Source: an uncultured Lachnospira sp. (GTDB taxonomy: Bacteria; Bacillota; Clostridia; Lachnospirales; Lachnospiraceae). From it: a stretch of 64,000 nt of DNA. Shown here in pieces: positions 15,487-25,246 of this stretch; the stretch's first letter is position 1, and each line of letters starts with the position of its first letter. A model generated the notes under the pieces. The model was given only the letters and a program-made list of their open reading frames with translations, did no database searches and was not told the origin of the DNA. The translations under genes were made by a program, and so were the position numbers. The stretch covers positions 1 to 64,000 of the forward strand of contig CAKRIN010000010.1 in NCBI GenBank assembly GCA_934343805.1. Direction: 5' to 3'.

Positions 15487-16422
15487 TTACATATCACGAA
15501 GCTTAAGTATAAGCGGACTTACAACTGAAGCCTGGACCTGATATAGAGACTGTGGATCATTACCATACACTTTACCATCCAGAATACCATTGTCTTTCAC
15601 ATTATTCTTAATACTTCCTGATGTATTACCTGTAACCATATTATACAATTGTACAGATGAATTGTCATCCTCATCCGTTGAAATTACAGAAAATATTTTT
15701 TCAAGAATATCCTTATATGTATTAATCACATACATATAATCTTCATAGCTTAATAAATTTGAATTATTAGTATTATCTGTACTTACATCTGCTACATACT
15801 GTGAATCACTCACTTTAACAGATACTTTGCTGTCTGGCTGTGAATCACCATCAGTAACATCTACTCTTCCGGATGACGAAAAATCTGTCGCCTCGGCGTT
15901 ATCCACAGTTCTTGAATCTTCTGATAATGCTCCTCCAAGGTAATCATTAATCCTGTTGATATAACCAACTGTCTCATCATACGGAGGAACACCACCATAT
16001 CTGCTTACAGAACCGCTTCCAGCATTATACGCAGCCAGGGCAAGGGTTGCGTTGCCATTATATTGATCAAGGAGTTCTGATAAAAGCTGTGCTCCTGCAT
16101 ATATATTCTGTCTTGCATCAAATGGATCTGTTACGCCATAGCTTTCTGATGTGAATGGCATAAGCTGCATTATTCCCTGTGCTCCACAATACGATTCTGC
16201 ATTAATATCAAATCCTGACTCTGCCTTTGCCACAGCCTTAAGGAAATTTTCATTAATTCCAAACTTAGCTGCTGCCTGTCCAAATATGCTTTCCAGAGAA
16301 TCATCAACTGATATATCGTTGTATATTTTATCAAAATCAGTTCCAGATGATGTGACACTATTATTACCATTAACAAGATAAGAGTCCCCATCTAATGGAT
16401 TAATATTGTTTACTAAATTCAT
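15487..16422 (-). CDS. SLT-domain lytic transglycosylase without an obvious signal peptide
   Basis: A 311-aa protein with a Slt70/MltE-type catalytic domain at ~45-165: ENFLKAVAKAESGFDINAES (catalytic Glu in KAESGF), GAQGIMQLMPFTSESYGV, and NATLALAAYNAGSGSVSRYG. It would cleave the MurNAc-GlcNAc bond of peptidoglycan. The N-terminus (MNLVNNINPLDGDSYLV) is polar, with no hydrophobic signal sequence. The C-terminal 140 residues are Ser/Asp/Asn-rich, low complexity. A similar layout is known for flagellum- or spore-linked transglycosylases in Clostridia (inference). It lies 51 nt after the PBP gene. SD AGAGGAT precedes the ATG. Confidence 0.88.
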   Translation of the reverse strand: MNLVNNINPLDGDSYLVNGNNSVTSSGTDFDKIYNDISVDDSLESIFGQAAAKFGINENFLKAVAKAESGFDINAESYCGAQGIMQLMPFTSESYGVTDPFDARQNIYAGAQLLSELLDQYNGNATLALAAYNAGSGSVSRYGGVPPYDETVGYINRINDYLGGALSEDSRTVDNAEATDFSSSGRVDVTDGDSQPDSKVSVKVSDSQYVADVSTDNTNNSNLLSYEDYMYVINTYKDILEKIFSVISTDEDDNSSVQLYNMVTGNTSGSIKNNVKDNGILDGKVYGNDPQSLYQVQASVVSPLILKLRDM

Positions 16423-16473
16423 ACTTATCCTCTTTTCCGAACTACTTCAGTACCATATGATATTATAATACAA

Positions 16474-17958
16474 TTACAGATAAGCCTCAAACACTTTCTT
16501 CGCAACATATTGTGCTGCCTGTCCGGAATATCCGCCTTCAAGAATAACGCATACCGCAATCTGTGGATTGTCATATGGCGCAAAGCCTACAAACCAGCTA
16601 TGGTAATTATCTGTATCATCATACTGTGCCGAACCTGTCTTTCCTGCTGCATTAATATCTGATGAATACCTCATTGAATTACCTGTACCATCCGTTATAA
16701 CCTCACGCATACATTCAGTAAGATACCCTGCTTCATCTTCTGTCATCACTGTAGCTGCTGCCACAGGATTTGTCTGTTTAACAATACGACCCTGATAATC
16801 CTCAACCTTATCAACTATGTAAGGAGTCATCATTACTCCATCATTAGCGATAGCGGAAGCTATCATAAGATTATGCAGCGGAGTCATCATTGTCTTCCCC
16901 TGTCCAATAGCAGTTTCCTGCATTTCACTTATTGAGGATTGTGTAGTAACACTCATTGTACTCTTTGAATACTCAAATCCTACAGGAAGATTTGAATTGA
17001 AAAGTAAAGTATTGCACAGGTTAATAAATGACGTTTTGTTAAGTCCTGCTCCTATGGTTGAAAATGCTGAATTGCACGAATTGGCAAATGCGTTTTTTAA
17101 AGTCTGCACTCCATGGGCATTATGGTCAAAACACGCAATTGTTGTCCCCCCTGATATATATGCACTGCCTGTACAATTATATTCATAATTATCATAATTT
17201 TTATTTTCTCTAATATATTCAAGGGCAGTTATAATCTTAAATGTAGATCCCGGAGGATATAGTCCCTGTGTAGCCCTGTTTAATAACACAGAATCTGAAC
17301 TGTCATAGGTTATCCATTTATCATAATCTGTATCAACATCATTAGCATCAAAAGACGGATTAGAAACCATAGCCAGTATCTTTCCTGTAGAAGGTTCCAT
17401 TGCAATAACAGCTCCTTTGTTATTGCCAAGTGCCTGATAAGCTGTCTGTGTCAATGAAACATCCAGCGTAGTTGTTATATTATGTCCCTTTGCCTTCTGC
17501 CCTGTCAGGTCATTTCCTATCTGATCAAGGATATTATCAGTTTCACTTAACAGATAGTAATTCTCAGACTGCTCAACTCCTGTCTTCATTCCATTTCTGG
17601 CTGAATAACCAATAGAATGACAGAACAGATTAGAAAATGGATAATATCTTTGTTCATTGCCGTCATCATCCGTCACTGTAGTTGCAAGCACAGTGCCGTC
17701 ACTTGACATGATATCACCTCTTACTACTTTATCTGCCTGATTATCAATTCTTTTATTATATGGATTATTAACAACCTTCTGGGCATCTTTAATATTAAAT
17801 ATACACAGATACACTATTGTTACCACAAAAAGTCCCGCAAAAAAGAACGCTATTATATTAGTTTCTTTGTTTCTAAGGTCTTTTTTTTCTGTATCAACGA
17901 TATCGCTCTGTATTCTTTTCTTTCCTCTTTGGCTGCGATTCTTTTTGTTTTTTTCCAT
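16474..17958 (-). CDS. Class B penicillin-binding protein (PBP2/PbpA type transpeptidase)
   Basis: Cross-links peptidoglycan outside the membrane. A 494-aa protein. A basic cytoplasmic tail is followed by one TM helix (~34-54), a short dimerisation region and the transpeptidase domain with catalytic GSTFK (Ser ~238), SCN (~294) and KTGS (~440). It lacks a PASTA tail. The open frame starts at a GTG, but the ATG four codons later sits at the right distance from GAAGGTGAG. It overlaps the 3' end of the FtsW/RodA gene by 65 nt, so synthesis of this SEDS-PBP pair is probably coupled. Sporulation, elongation or division use cannot be decided from sequence. Confidence 0.93.
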   Translation of the reverse strand: MEKNKKNRSQRGKKRIQSDIVDTEKKDLRNKETNIIAFFFAGLFVVTIVYLCIFNIKDAQKVVNNPYNKRIDNQADKVVRGDIMSSDGTVLATTVTDDDGNEQRYYPFSNLFCHSIGYSARNGMKTGVEQSENYYLLSETDNILDQIGNDLTGQKAKGHNITTTLDVSLTQTAYQALGNNKGAVIAMEPSTGKILAMVSNPSFDANDVDTDYDKWITYDSSDSVLLNRATQGLYPPGSTFKIITALEYIRENKNYDNYEYNCTGSAYISGGTTIACFDHNAHGVQTLKNAFANSCNSAFSTIGAGLNKTSFINLCNTLLFNSNLPVGFEYSKSTMSVTTQSSISEMQETAIGQGKTMMTPLHNLMIASAIANDGVMMTPYIVDKVEDYQGRIVKQTNPVAAATVMTEDEAGYLTECMREVITDGTGNSMRYSSDINAAGKTGSAQYDDTDNYHSWFVGFAPYDNPQIAVCVILEGGYSGQAAQYVAKKVFEAYL

Positions 17959-19267
17959 CTTTTTTCTCACCTTCGTCCTGTCTCATGGTATACATACCAT
18001 TAATTAAAGCAAACATTATCAGCGAACTAAGTATAGAACTTCCTCCATAACTTACGAAAGGAAGGGTAACTCCCGTCATAGGAATAAACTTTATAGCTCC
18101 ACCAACTGTAAGAAATACCTGGACACCATATGTAACCCCAAGTCCTACGGCAACAAGCCTGTAAAAAAGTGTTTTACATCTTGAAGCAATATTCATCATA
18201 AGAATAAGATTATTCAGGCATATCAGAAATAATGCTATTGAAAATATTAAACCAAATTCTTCCGTTATCGCAGAAAACATAAAATCTTTCTCTGCAACCG
18301 GTATTTTATCTGGCATTCCCTGACACAGTCCATAACCAAACCATGATCCCATTCCAATAGCAAACAGTGACTGGCATATCTGATATCCGCTGTTATCTAT
18401 ATATTTCCATGGATCTCTCCAGACAACTACCCTTGCTCTTACATGCGAAAACAGCTTATACGCAATAACAGACGCTCCGGCTCCTGCCAGAAGTCCCGCT
18501 CCTGCATACGCAAGCTTTCTTGTCGCAATATACAGCATTGCAATATATACAATAAAAAATATCAATGCAGCACCAAGGTCTGTAGACAACACCAGAATAA
18601 TCACATGCAGTGCTGCAAACACTGTAACTATGCACGTCTGCTTAAATGATGTTGACTTATTAAACATTGAAGCAACAAACATCACATATAAGATTTTAAC
18701 AAACTCTGCCGGCTGTACAGAAACTGGTCCAATACTGAGAGTAAGATTAGCTCCGTATACCTTATTGCCAAGAAGAACTGCCGTAAGCAGTGCAAGTCCC
18801 ATAATGCAATATATCCATCCAAAATTTCTGAAGCTTCTGACAGTCTTTAAAAGCCACGGAACCATGAACATTATAATTGTTCCAAACACCGCTATAACAA
18901 ACTGCTTTATACATTTATCAAAATTCAGCCTTGCAATCATTATAAACCCAACTGCCATAAGCATACACATATTATTAACAAGCAGTCTGGATGCCTTTGG
19001 ATATAAAATATAATAAAATGCTATGAACACAACAAGATATATCAGCTGTACAAAATAAAACCCTACATACTTCATATCTTCCTTTAGTATATACATAACA
19101 AAATACCCAAGAAAATGTATCACAAATATAAGCATATACTGTTGTAAATATATATTTTTCCTTCTCTCTTCTTTATGTACTACTGCACCACGATATGCTG
19201 ACAGCACATAAAATGCCATAAGGAATGCAAATATATATTTTGTTAACCCAATAAATATTGACTGCAT
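17894..19267 (-). CDS. SEDS-family glycosyltransferase (FtsW/RodA/SpoVE)
   Basis: Polymerises lipid II into glycan strands together with a class B PBP. A 457-aa protein with ~10-12 membrane helices. SEDS signatures: VSVQPAEFVKILYVMFVAS, LSTDLGAALIFFIVYIAMLY (catalytic-type Asp), and the late GVTLPFVSYGGSSILSSL. The charged C-terminal tail (KKDGKKQKESQPKRKEKN) is encoded in the region overlapping the PBP start. SD AAAAGGAG precedes the ATG. The upstream gene is peptidase U32 (gap 29 nt). Confidence 0.93.
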   Translation of the reverse strand: MQSIFIGLTKYIFAFLMAFYVLSAYRGAVVHKEERRKNIYLQQYMLIFVIHFLGYFVMYILKEDMKYVGFYFVQLIYLVVFIAFYYILYPKASRLLVNNMCMLMAVGFIMIARLNFDKCIKQFVIAVFGTIIMFMVPWLLKTVRSFRNFGWIYCIMGLALLTAVLLGNKVYGANLTLSIGPVSVQPAEFVKILYVMFVASMFNKSTSFKQTCIVTVFAALHVIILVLSTDLGAALIFFIVYIAMLYIATRKLAYAGAGLLAGAGASVIAYKLFSHVRARVVVWRDPWKYIDNSGYQICQSLFAIGMGSWFGYGLCQGMPDKIPVAEKDFMFSAITEEFGLIFSIALFLICLNNLILMMNIASRCKTLFYRLVAVGLGVTYGVQVFLTVGGAIKFIPMTGVTLPFVSYGGSSILSSLIMFALINGMYTMRQDEGEKKDGKKQKESQPKRKEKNTERYR

Positions 19268-19296
19268 AGCAATCTCCTTTTAATCATATGTTTTAA

Positions 19297-21693
19297 TCAG
19301 TCTATTCCCTGATAAAAATGTCCTGTATATCCTTTGCTCTGTCCATCCAGAACTGATTGTATCTCACATTCAGTCTCTTCGTCAAATTCATATCTTAAGC
19401 TGCATTTTCCAAGCCTTTCTAAATCTTCTCCTGAAATATTAAGCTTTTCTTTTGTCATCTCTGAATAACAGAACGCACATCTGCTTTTCACAGTATATTC
19501 CGTCTGTCTCGCACCTTTTAACACAGCTTCATTCCAGCTATTATCACATCTGTCATATGTTTTTTGCACACATTGTGTTGATATCATAAGTGGAATATTA
19601 CCATACACAATAAGCTGCATGCCTCTCATATCAATATCCTGAAGTTCTCCTGATGTAAGCTCATACGGAAGTGTCATCATGTCAAGCTTTAACCCTGTTC
19701 CGGCTATAATTTCCATAAGTTGTTCTTTTGCATATGTATTAAATATATATAGTGAACTGTCAGTAATAATATGCAGCTTATCCGAAAGTTCCCCCTTGCT
19801 TCTTAAATCAGCAAGGAACCCTATTTCCTCAAGATTTCTGCATATATATCCGTCAATATCACTGTCTGCGGTAATTCTTATAAGATTTCCAAACTTATTA
19901 TAATCAGCAAGCCTTAATATATGAGGAAGCATTATATATACTCTCTTATCCATCTGCTTAATCTGCTTTATAACAGACTTCATCTCATTATCATCATATC
20001 TGAAAAACATTTCATAATCAGGATATATTTCTTGTACATCTTCTCTATTCAGAATATAAGCTATGCTGTCAATCTTATGTACATGAACAGCTTTTCCACC
20101 TGTCTTTCGGAATTCAGTTACACAGGCTTTTGATATGAACTCATTGTCATTTTCCTTTAACAATGTATTCCTTGCATTGCTATGTCTTAGCGTATTTTCC
20201 AGTTTTTCAAGTGCCCTTCTTCTTATATCCTTTATCCAGCCTACCGGAACAAATACATTATCATCAAGCTTTACATCAACTTCTGACGCAGTAAAATATG
20301 TATCTCCAGTCTTCTTTAAATTCTTAATAAGATCTTCTGCTTTAGCCGGTGCCTTAAGTGCTCTTCCAACATTTTCGCCATGCACTGTAATATCATTATC
20401 CAGATAATGTATATGAAGTGTAAGCGGTTTATCAAGCTCTGCCTCAAGATGCATTGATACATTAATCTTAGGAATTTCTTTTACAAAATTGTTCTCAACC
20501 TGGTTCCTTATCCTTGCATTATTCATTCTGTTTACGATTCGTCCAGGATATAACGGATATTTTCTTGGAAGATTAACAACCAGCTTCTCATTTTTCTTAA
20601 GATCACAGCCACTTTCAAAAGAGTGTTCACTATCAACCTCAAACACATCATTCTTGTTAATGTCCTTTAATGCTGTAAATGTGACTCTTCCATCCTTGTT
20701 AGACACAACCTTAAGACATTCTGTTCCCATATGATTAGGCCTTGTTAATGAAATCATTGAGCTGCCTTTGGATGAATTGTAATATCCTGTTGTGAAAGCA
20801 CCTCTGTTATATATATCCATCAAATCCTGGATATCTTTTTCATCAACTCTGTATCCCTTTCTTCCTTTAGTCAGATACATGTCAACATATTTTCTATAAA
20901 GAGCTGTTACCCCAGCTGCATATGTAACATTCTTCATTCTTCCCTCGATTTTAAGAGAATACACACCACTCTCTATTACATCAGGAAGTATTTCAAGTGC
21001 ACACATGTCTTTAGGACTTAACGCATACTGATGCTTCTTGTCATTAATAAGCCTGCCTTTGTCATATACATCAAAAGGCATCCTGCATGGCTGCGCACAG
21101 CGTCCCCTGTTTCCACTTCTGGTTCCATTAAAACTGCTAAGCAGGCATTGTCCTGAATAACAGTAACATAATGCACCATGCACAAAGCTTTCTATTTCAA
21201 CGTCCACCTCATCATGGAGACTTTTTATTTCTTTAAGAGACATCTCTCTTGAAGTAACTATTCTTGATGCTCCAGCTTCCTTTAACAGCCTGCTTCCATA
21301 TATTCCAGTCTGAGTCATCTGTGTACTTGCATGAATATCCATATCTGGGAAATTCTCTTTCACAAGCCTGAATACCCCCATATCCTGAACAATAACAGCA
21401 TCTAACCCAGCCTCATAAAAAGGTGTCAGATAATTAATAAGACTATTCTTTATTTCTTTTTGTTTTACAAGAGTATTAACTGTAAGGTATATCTTTCTTC
21501 CAAATATATGAGCATACTCTATTGCCTCAATTAATTCTTCTTTATTGAAATTATTAGCAAATGCCCTTGCACCAAACATGTTACCGCCAAGATAAACAGC
21601 ATCTGCCCCTGCAGCAATAACTGCTTTCATAATATCAAAAGAGCCTGCTGGTGCGAGAACCTCAACAGGACATTTTTTCTCATTAACAGTCAT
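19297..21693 (-). CDS. Peptidase U32 family protein (RlhA/TrhP-type hydroxylation factor) with C-terminal extension
   Basis: A 798-aa protein of the U32 family, whose characterised members hydroxylate RNA (RlhA on 23S rRNA, TrhP on tRNA U34) rather than degrade protein. The N-terminal TIM-barrel-like part reads VLAPAGSFDIMKAVIAAGAD AVYLGG. The Cys set is ALCYCYSGQCLLSSFNGTRS followed by GRCAQPCRMPF, plausible Fe-S ligands. The C-terminal half is the DUF3656-like extension of long U32 proteins, with a late SRCAFCYS. A GTG four codons upstream extends the frame, but the ATG at 21691-21693 fits AAGGTGG best. It follows zapA with a terminator-like hairpin between. Confidence 0.88.
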   Translation of the reverse strand: MTVNEKKCPVEVLAPAGSFDIMKAVIAAGADAVYLGGNMFGARAFANNFNKEELIEAIEYAHIFGRKIYLTVNTLVKQKEIKNSLINYLTPFYEAGLDAVIVQDMGVFRLVKENFPDMDIHASTQMTQTGIYGSRLLKEAGASRIVTSREMSLKEIKSLHDEVDVEIESFVHGALCYCYSGQCLLSSFNGTRSGNRGRCAQPCRMPFDVYDKGRLINDKKHQYALSPKDMCALEILPDVIESGVYSLKIEGRMKNVTYAAGVTALYRKYVDMYLTKGRKGYRVDEKDIQDLMDIYNRGAFTTGYYNSSKGSSMISLTRPNHMGTECLKVVSNKDGRVTFTALKDINKNDVFEVDSEHSFESGCDLKKNEKLVVNLPRKYPLYPGRIVNRMNNARIRNQVENNFVKEIPKINVSMHLEAELDKPLTLHIHYLDNDITVHGENVGRALKAPAKAEDLIKNLKKTGDTYFTASEVDVKLDDNVFVPVGWIKDIRRRALEKLENTLRHSNARNTLLKENDNEFISKACVTEFRKTGGKAVHVHKIDSIAYILNREDVQEIYPDYEMFFRYDDNEMKSVIKQIKQMDKRVYIMLPHILRLADYNKFGNLIRITADSDIDGYICRNLEEIGFLADLRSKGELSDKLHIITDSSLYIFNTYAKEQLMEIIAGTGLKLDMMTLPYELTSGELQDIDMRGMQLIVYGNIPLMISTQCVQKTYDRCDNSWNEAVLKGARQTEYTVKSRCAFCYSEMTKEKLNISGEDLERLGKCSLRYEFDEETECEIQSVLDGQSKGYTGHFYQGID

Positions 21694-21721
21694 ATATATA
21701 ACCACCTTTTCCAGAGTCTGT

Positions 21722-21758
21722 ATAAAAAAGCTGTTGCAAAATCAAATTGCAACAGCCT
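21722..21758 (-). terminator. Intrinsic terminator after zapA
   Basis: On the minus strand GCTGTTGCAA-N7-TTGCAACAGC (21747-21756 with 21730-21739) followed by TTTTTT. It lies only ~30 nt before the U32 ribosome binding site, so downstream transcription must read through or start inside it. Confidence 0.8.
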
Positions 21759-21762
21759 GTTA

Positions 21763-22170
21763 TTATTTCTTTGAATCATTAAGCTCTGTTTCCAGCTTAA
21801 CAATATTCTTCTGGTACTTTGATATCTCACTTTTGAGTTCCTTAATCTCTTTAGCAGAACTCTCAGCCTTTATCTGGGCTGCTATAAGTTCATGCTTAAG
21901 ATCATATATTTCCTTATCCTTGCTTTCTATTTCAAGAGAAAGACCATCTCCAAGCTTTTTAGCTTTAAAATAATCATCTGCAATATTAAGATACATCAGA
22001 TTAGTTCTGAACTCCCCAGACATACGTCTGTATGCTTCATCTTTATTAAATTCTGCAAGCTTATTATTAATATATGATGCAACTCTCTGAAGATACTCTT
22101 CGCTTTCATATCCGCTAAGTCTTATTACTTTTCCTCCAAGAATCACTTCTGTTGTATTCTTTGATGACAT
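21763..22170 (-). CDS. zapA: Cell division protein ZapA
   Basis: FtsZ-ring stabilising protein. A 135-aa protein. The N-terminal ZapA globular domain has TEVILGGKVIRLSGYESEEY and LQRVASYINNKL; it is followed by a long C-terminal coiled coil (~70-135, KDKEIYDLKHELIAAQIKAE). The coil is somewhat longer than in enteric ZapA (109 aa) and Bacillus ZapA (~85 aa). The start ATG at 22168-22170 follows GGAGGGGactt; the longer frame upstream is not supported. It has its own promoter and is separated from ruvB by ~85 nt. Confidence 0.92.
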   Translation of the reverse strand: MSSKNTTEVILGGKVIRLSGYESEEYLQRVASYINNKLAEFNKDEAYRRMSGEFRTNLMYLNIADDYFKAKKLGDGLSLEIESKDKEIYDLKHELIAAQIKAESSAKEIKELKSEISKYQKNIVKLETELNDSKK

Positions 22171-22204
22171 AAGTCCCCTCCATTGTATATAAATAAACAT
22201 ATTA

Positions 22205-22233
22205 AGTATATAATAATAACATGTCTTATTCAA
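22205..22233 (-). promoter_or_regulatory. Promoter for zapA
   Basis: On the minus strand TTGAAT (22228-22233) and TATACT (22205-22210), 17-nt spacer, ~35 nt upstream of the zapA start. Confidence 0.55.
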
Positions 22234-22255
22234 CTTAAAAGTTCAAATATTATAT

Positions 22256-23266
22256 TCATGCATGATCATCCTGATTAAATATACGTCCAAGATTATCATA
22301 AGCTGCTTTAGTTGCCACTCTGCCTCTTGGTGTTCTGTTTATGTATCCATTCTGTATAAGATATGGTTCATATACATCCTCAAGAGTTCCTGAATCTTCT
22401 CCAATTGCTGCGGCAAGAGTTTCTATTCCTACAGGTCCTCCATCAAACTTATCTACTATAGTAGACAATATTATTCTGTCGTTCCTGTCAAGTCCATCCC
22501 GGTCAACATCCAGCAGATTAAGTGCATAATCAGCAACTTCCTTTGTTATATGTCCGTTATACTTGATCTGTGCAAAATCCCTGACTCTTTTTAAAAGTCT
22601 GTTGGCAAGTCTTGGAGTTCCTCTTGAACGCCGTGCAAGTTCATGCGCTCCCTGTGAATCTATATCAACATTAAGAACTGAAGCTGAACGTATGATTATC
22701 TTCTCAAGCTCAGGAACAGTATAAAATTCCATATGACTGACAACTCCGAATCTGTCTCTCAATGGTGCTGATAAAAGTCCGGCTCTTGTTGTTGCTCCTA
22801 TCAGTGTAAATTGTGGCAGGTCAAGCCTTATTGATCTTGCAGTTGCACCTTTTCCAATCATTATATCTATCTTATAATCTTCCATCGCTGGATATAAAAC
22901 TTCCTCAACCTGTCTGTTGAGCCTGTGGATCTCATCTACAAACAGAATATCTCCTTCATTAAGATTATTAAGTATTGCTGCCATATCTCCTGGTTTTTCT
23001 ATTGCCGGTCCTGATGTAACCTTTATATTAACGCCCATTTCATTGGATATAATTCCAGCAAGTGTTGTCTTTCCAAGTCCCGGAGGGCCATAAAACAACA
23101 CATGATCCAGAGCCTCTCCTCTTTCCTTAGCAGCCTCTATATATACTTTAAGATTTCTCTTTACCTTATCCTGTCCGACATAATCATCTAGTGTTAATGG
23201 TCTTAAAGAATTCTCAATACCATAATCTTCTTCAGTTATCTGTGTTGAAATAATCCTCTTTTCCAT
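22256..23266 (-). CDS. ruvB: Holliday junction branch migration ATPase RuvB
   Basis: AAA+ motor that drives Holliday junction migration with RuvA. A 336-aa protein of normal length. Walker [14 protein letters not shown], Walker B/box [12 protein letters not shown], sensor [17 protein letters not shown], and a C-terminal winged helix ([17 protein letters not shown]). It lies 27 nt after ruvA. ruvC is not in this window, as usual for Firmicutes. Confidence 0.98.
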   Translation of the reverse strand: MEKRIISTQITEEDYGIENSLRPLTLDDYVGQDKVKRNLKVYIEAAKERGEALDHVLFYGPPGLGKTTLAGIISNEMGVNIKVTSGPAIEKPGDMAAILNNLNEGDILFVDEIHRLNRQVEEVLYPAMEDYKIDIMIGKGATARSIRLDLPQFTLIGATTRAGLLSAPLRDRFGVVSHMEFYTVPELEKIIIRSASVLNVDIDSQGAHELARRSRGTPRLANRLLKRVRDFAQIKYNGHITKEVADYALNLLDVDRDGLDRNDRIILSTIVDKFDGGPVGIETLAAAIGEDSGTLEDVYEPYLIQNGYINRTPRGRVATKAAYDNLGRIFNQDDHA

Positions 23267-23293
23267 ATCTGCTCTCTTTCAATGTATTCGTAA

Positions 23294-23920
23294 TTATAAA
23301 ATAGCAAGATTCTTCAGCGCTTCCTTAAGGACTGTTTCCGAATCCTTATTTTCAATATCTTCGACTGCTTTAACAGCTTTAAGTGCATCTTTTCCTGAAT
23401 AGCCTAATGAAACCAGTGCTTCCACAGCATCATTCCTGATCATCATAATGCTACTGCTACCAGTTTTAGCAGCACTGCCCTGAGCATTTCTTGCAAGAGC
23501 AGATTCAAATACATCATCAAGCTTTAACTTATCTTTTAATTCTATTATAAGCTTCTGTGCTGTCTTAGGTCCTATTCCTGGAAGAGCTTTAATTGCTGCA
23601 ACATCATCAGATAATACTGCAAATCTTAAATCATCTGAAGAAATATTGGAAAGTGCTCCGACTGCAACCTTTGGTCCAATTCCATTGACACTTATAAGCA
23701 TTTTAAACATATTAAGATCATCTCTTGTTAGGAATCCAAACAGGCTGCATTCATCTTCCTTAACATTAAGATAAGTATATATCTTAACTTCATTTCCTAT
23801 AGATGATATCTGCTCAATAACTGATGTCGGGACATTGATATTATATCCAATACCATTGCTTTCCACAACAATCATATCATTAAAGATTTCAGTAAGTTCA
23901 CCTTTAATATAAGAAATCAT
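23294..23920 (-). CDS. ruvA: Holliday junction recognition protein RuvA
   Basis: Tetrameric junction-binding partner of RuvB. A 208-aa protein: OB domain MISYIKGELTEIFNDMIVVE, helix-hairpin-helix pairs MLISVNGIGPKVAVGALSN and ALPGIGPKTAQKLIIELKDK, and a C-terminal RuvB-binding domain (DAVEALVSLGYSGKDALKAV). Start moved four codons to the ATG at 23918-23920, which has GGAG at 6-nt spacing and gives the family N-terminus. It is downstream of the DUF815 ATPase (30-nt gap). Confidence 0.97.
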   Translation of the reverse strand: MISYIKGELTEIFNDMIVVESNGIGYNINVPTSVIEQISSIGNEVKIYTYLNVKEDECSLFGFLTRDDLNMFKMLISVNGIGPKVAVGALSNISSDDLRFAVLSDDVAAIKALPGIGPKTAQKLIIELKDKLKLDDVFESALARNAQGSAAKTGSSSIMMIRNDAVEALVSLGYSGKDALKAVKAVEDIENKDSETVLKEALKNLAIL

Positions 23921-23950
23921 ATTAATCTCCATTCATTCCTGTTATATGTA

Positions 23951-25246
23951 TTACTTACCCAGGCAGTAATTAATAAACTGCTGTGCAGTTCTTCCTGATA
24001 TTCCACCATGTGAAAGTTCCCACTTATTAGCCTCTGCCATAAGTTCTTCATCAGTCATATTAACATTATTCTTCTTTGCAAGGCCTATAACAATATCAAA
24101 GAATTCCTTCTGTGATGGCTTAGAGTAGCTTATCTGGCATCCAAATCTGTTAACTAATGACAGTTTCTCTTCAATAGTATCTGATCTGTGAAGTCCGTTA
24201 TTGCTCTCCATATCATTTCTGTCATTCCATGTTTCCTTGATAAGATGCCTTCTGTTAGATGTTGCATAGATAAGTATATTATCTGGTTTAGTCTCTACAC
24301 CGCCTTCAATTACAGCCTTTAAGAACTTGTACTCTATCTCAAATTCCTCAAAAGATAAATCATCCATATATATTATGAACTTATAGTTTCTGTTCTTAAT
24401 GCTTGCAATAACATTAGATAAATCCTTGAACTGATGCTTATATATCTCTATCATTCTGAGTCCCTGATCATAGTATTCATTGACAATAGCCTTGATAGAT
24501 GTAGATTTACCTGTTCCGCTGTCGCCAAAAAGAAGTGCATTGTTGGCTTTTCTTCCCTGAACAAAAGCTTCTGTGTTCTCCACAAGCTTCTTCTTCTGGA
24601 TTTCATATCCAATAAGATCATCTAACATAACCTTATCCATATTGTTAATAGGTGTAAATGTAACACCATTATCTCCACCAATTACTCTGAATGCCTTGTT
24701 AAGTCCAAACATTCCTACACCATATGCCTTATAGAAATCTGTAACATAATTAAAGAATTCATCCTCATTCTTTGCTGTTTCAAGTTTCAGGCTTAATGCC
24801 TGAACCTTCTCACTTACATTCTTGTTATACATAAGTTCTTTCTTAACAATAGCCTTATAATCAGATATTAATGAAAAGCAGTTAATTCCAAGTGCTTCCT
24901 CAATAGGTCTGAAATCATAATTAAAAAGATTCATAAATACTTTAAAATCATTCTTTGCAAATTCATTAACACTTCCATCATTGGCTCCGACTTTCTCACA
25001 TGTAAGACTGAATGGATTCTCATTAGTTATAAGATAAAATGTAAGATAATTGTGCCACAAATTCTTATCAAATCCATAATCTGTTGCTACCTCAAGTATT
25101 CTCTTTATCTGCTCATATATATCACTTATAAGTTTATCCGGCGTTTCCTCATCCCTGTCAAACTTTTTGAATATTTCGGACATTTTCATAAGGATCGTAT
25201 CCTCATGATTACCATATATTATAAGCTTAGCAACTTCTCTATACAT
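23951..25246 (-). CDS. DUF815 family AAA ATPase
   Basis: A 431-aa protein of unknown cellular role. Walker [19 protein letters not shown]; Walker B-like [17 protein letters not shown]; a sensor-like [13 protein letters not shown]. These are DUF815 hallmarks. The ~200-residue N-terminal region is helical and less conserved. The C-terminal [17 protein letters not shown] resembles an AAA lid end. Its ATG overlaps the stop codon of the YfhO gene (TAATG), so translation is coupled. It is in an operon with ruvAB downstream. No direct substrate can be read from sequence. Confidence 0.88.
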   Translation of the reverse strand: MYREVAKLIIYGNHEDTILMKMSEIFKKFDRDEETPDKLISDIYEQIKRILEVATDYGFDKNLWHNYLTFYLITNENPFSLTCEKVGANDGSVNEFAKNDFKVFMNLFNYDFRPIEEALGINCFSLISDYKAIVKKELMYNKNVSEKVQALSLKLETAKNEDEFFNYVTDFYKAYGVGMFGLNKAFRVIGGDNGVTFTPINNMDKVMLDDLIGYEIQKKKLVENTEAFVQGRKANNALLFGDSGTGKSTSIKAIVNEYYDQGLRMIEIYKHQFKDLSNVIASIKNRNYKFIIYMDDLSFEEFEIEYKFLKAVIEGGVETKPDNILIYATSNRRHLIKETWNDRNDMESNNGLHRSDTIEEKLSLVNRFGCQISYSKPSQKEFFDIVIGLAKKNNVNMTDEELMAEANKWELSHGGISGRTAQQFINYCLGK

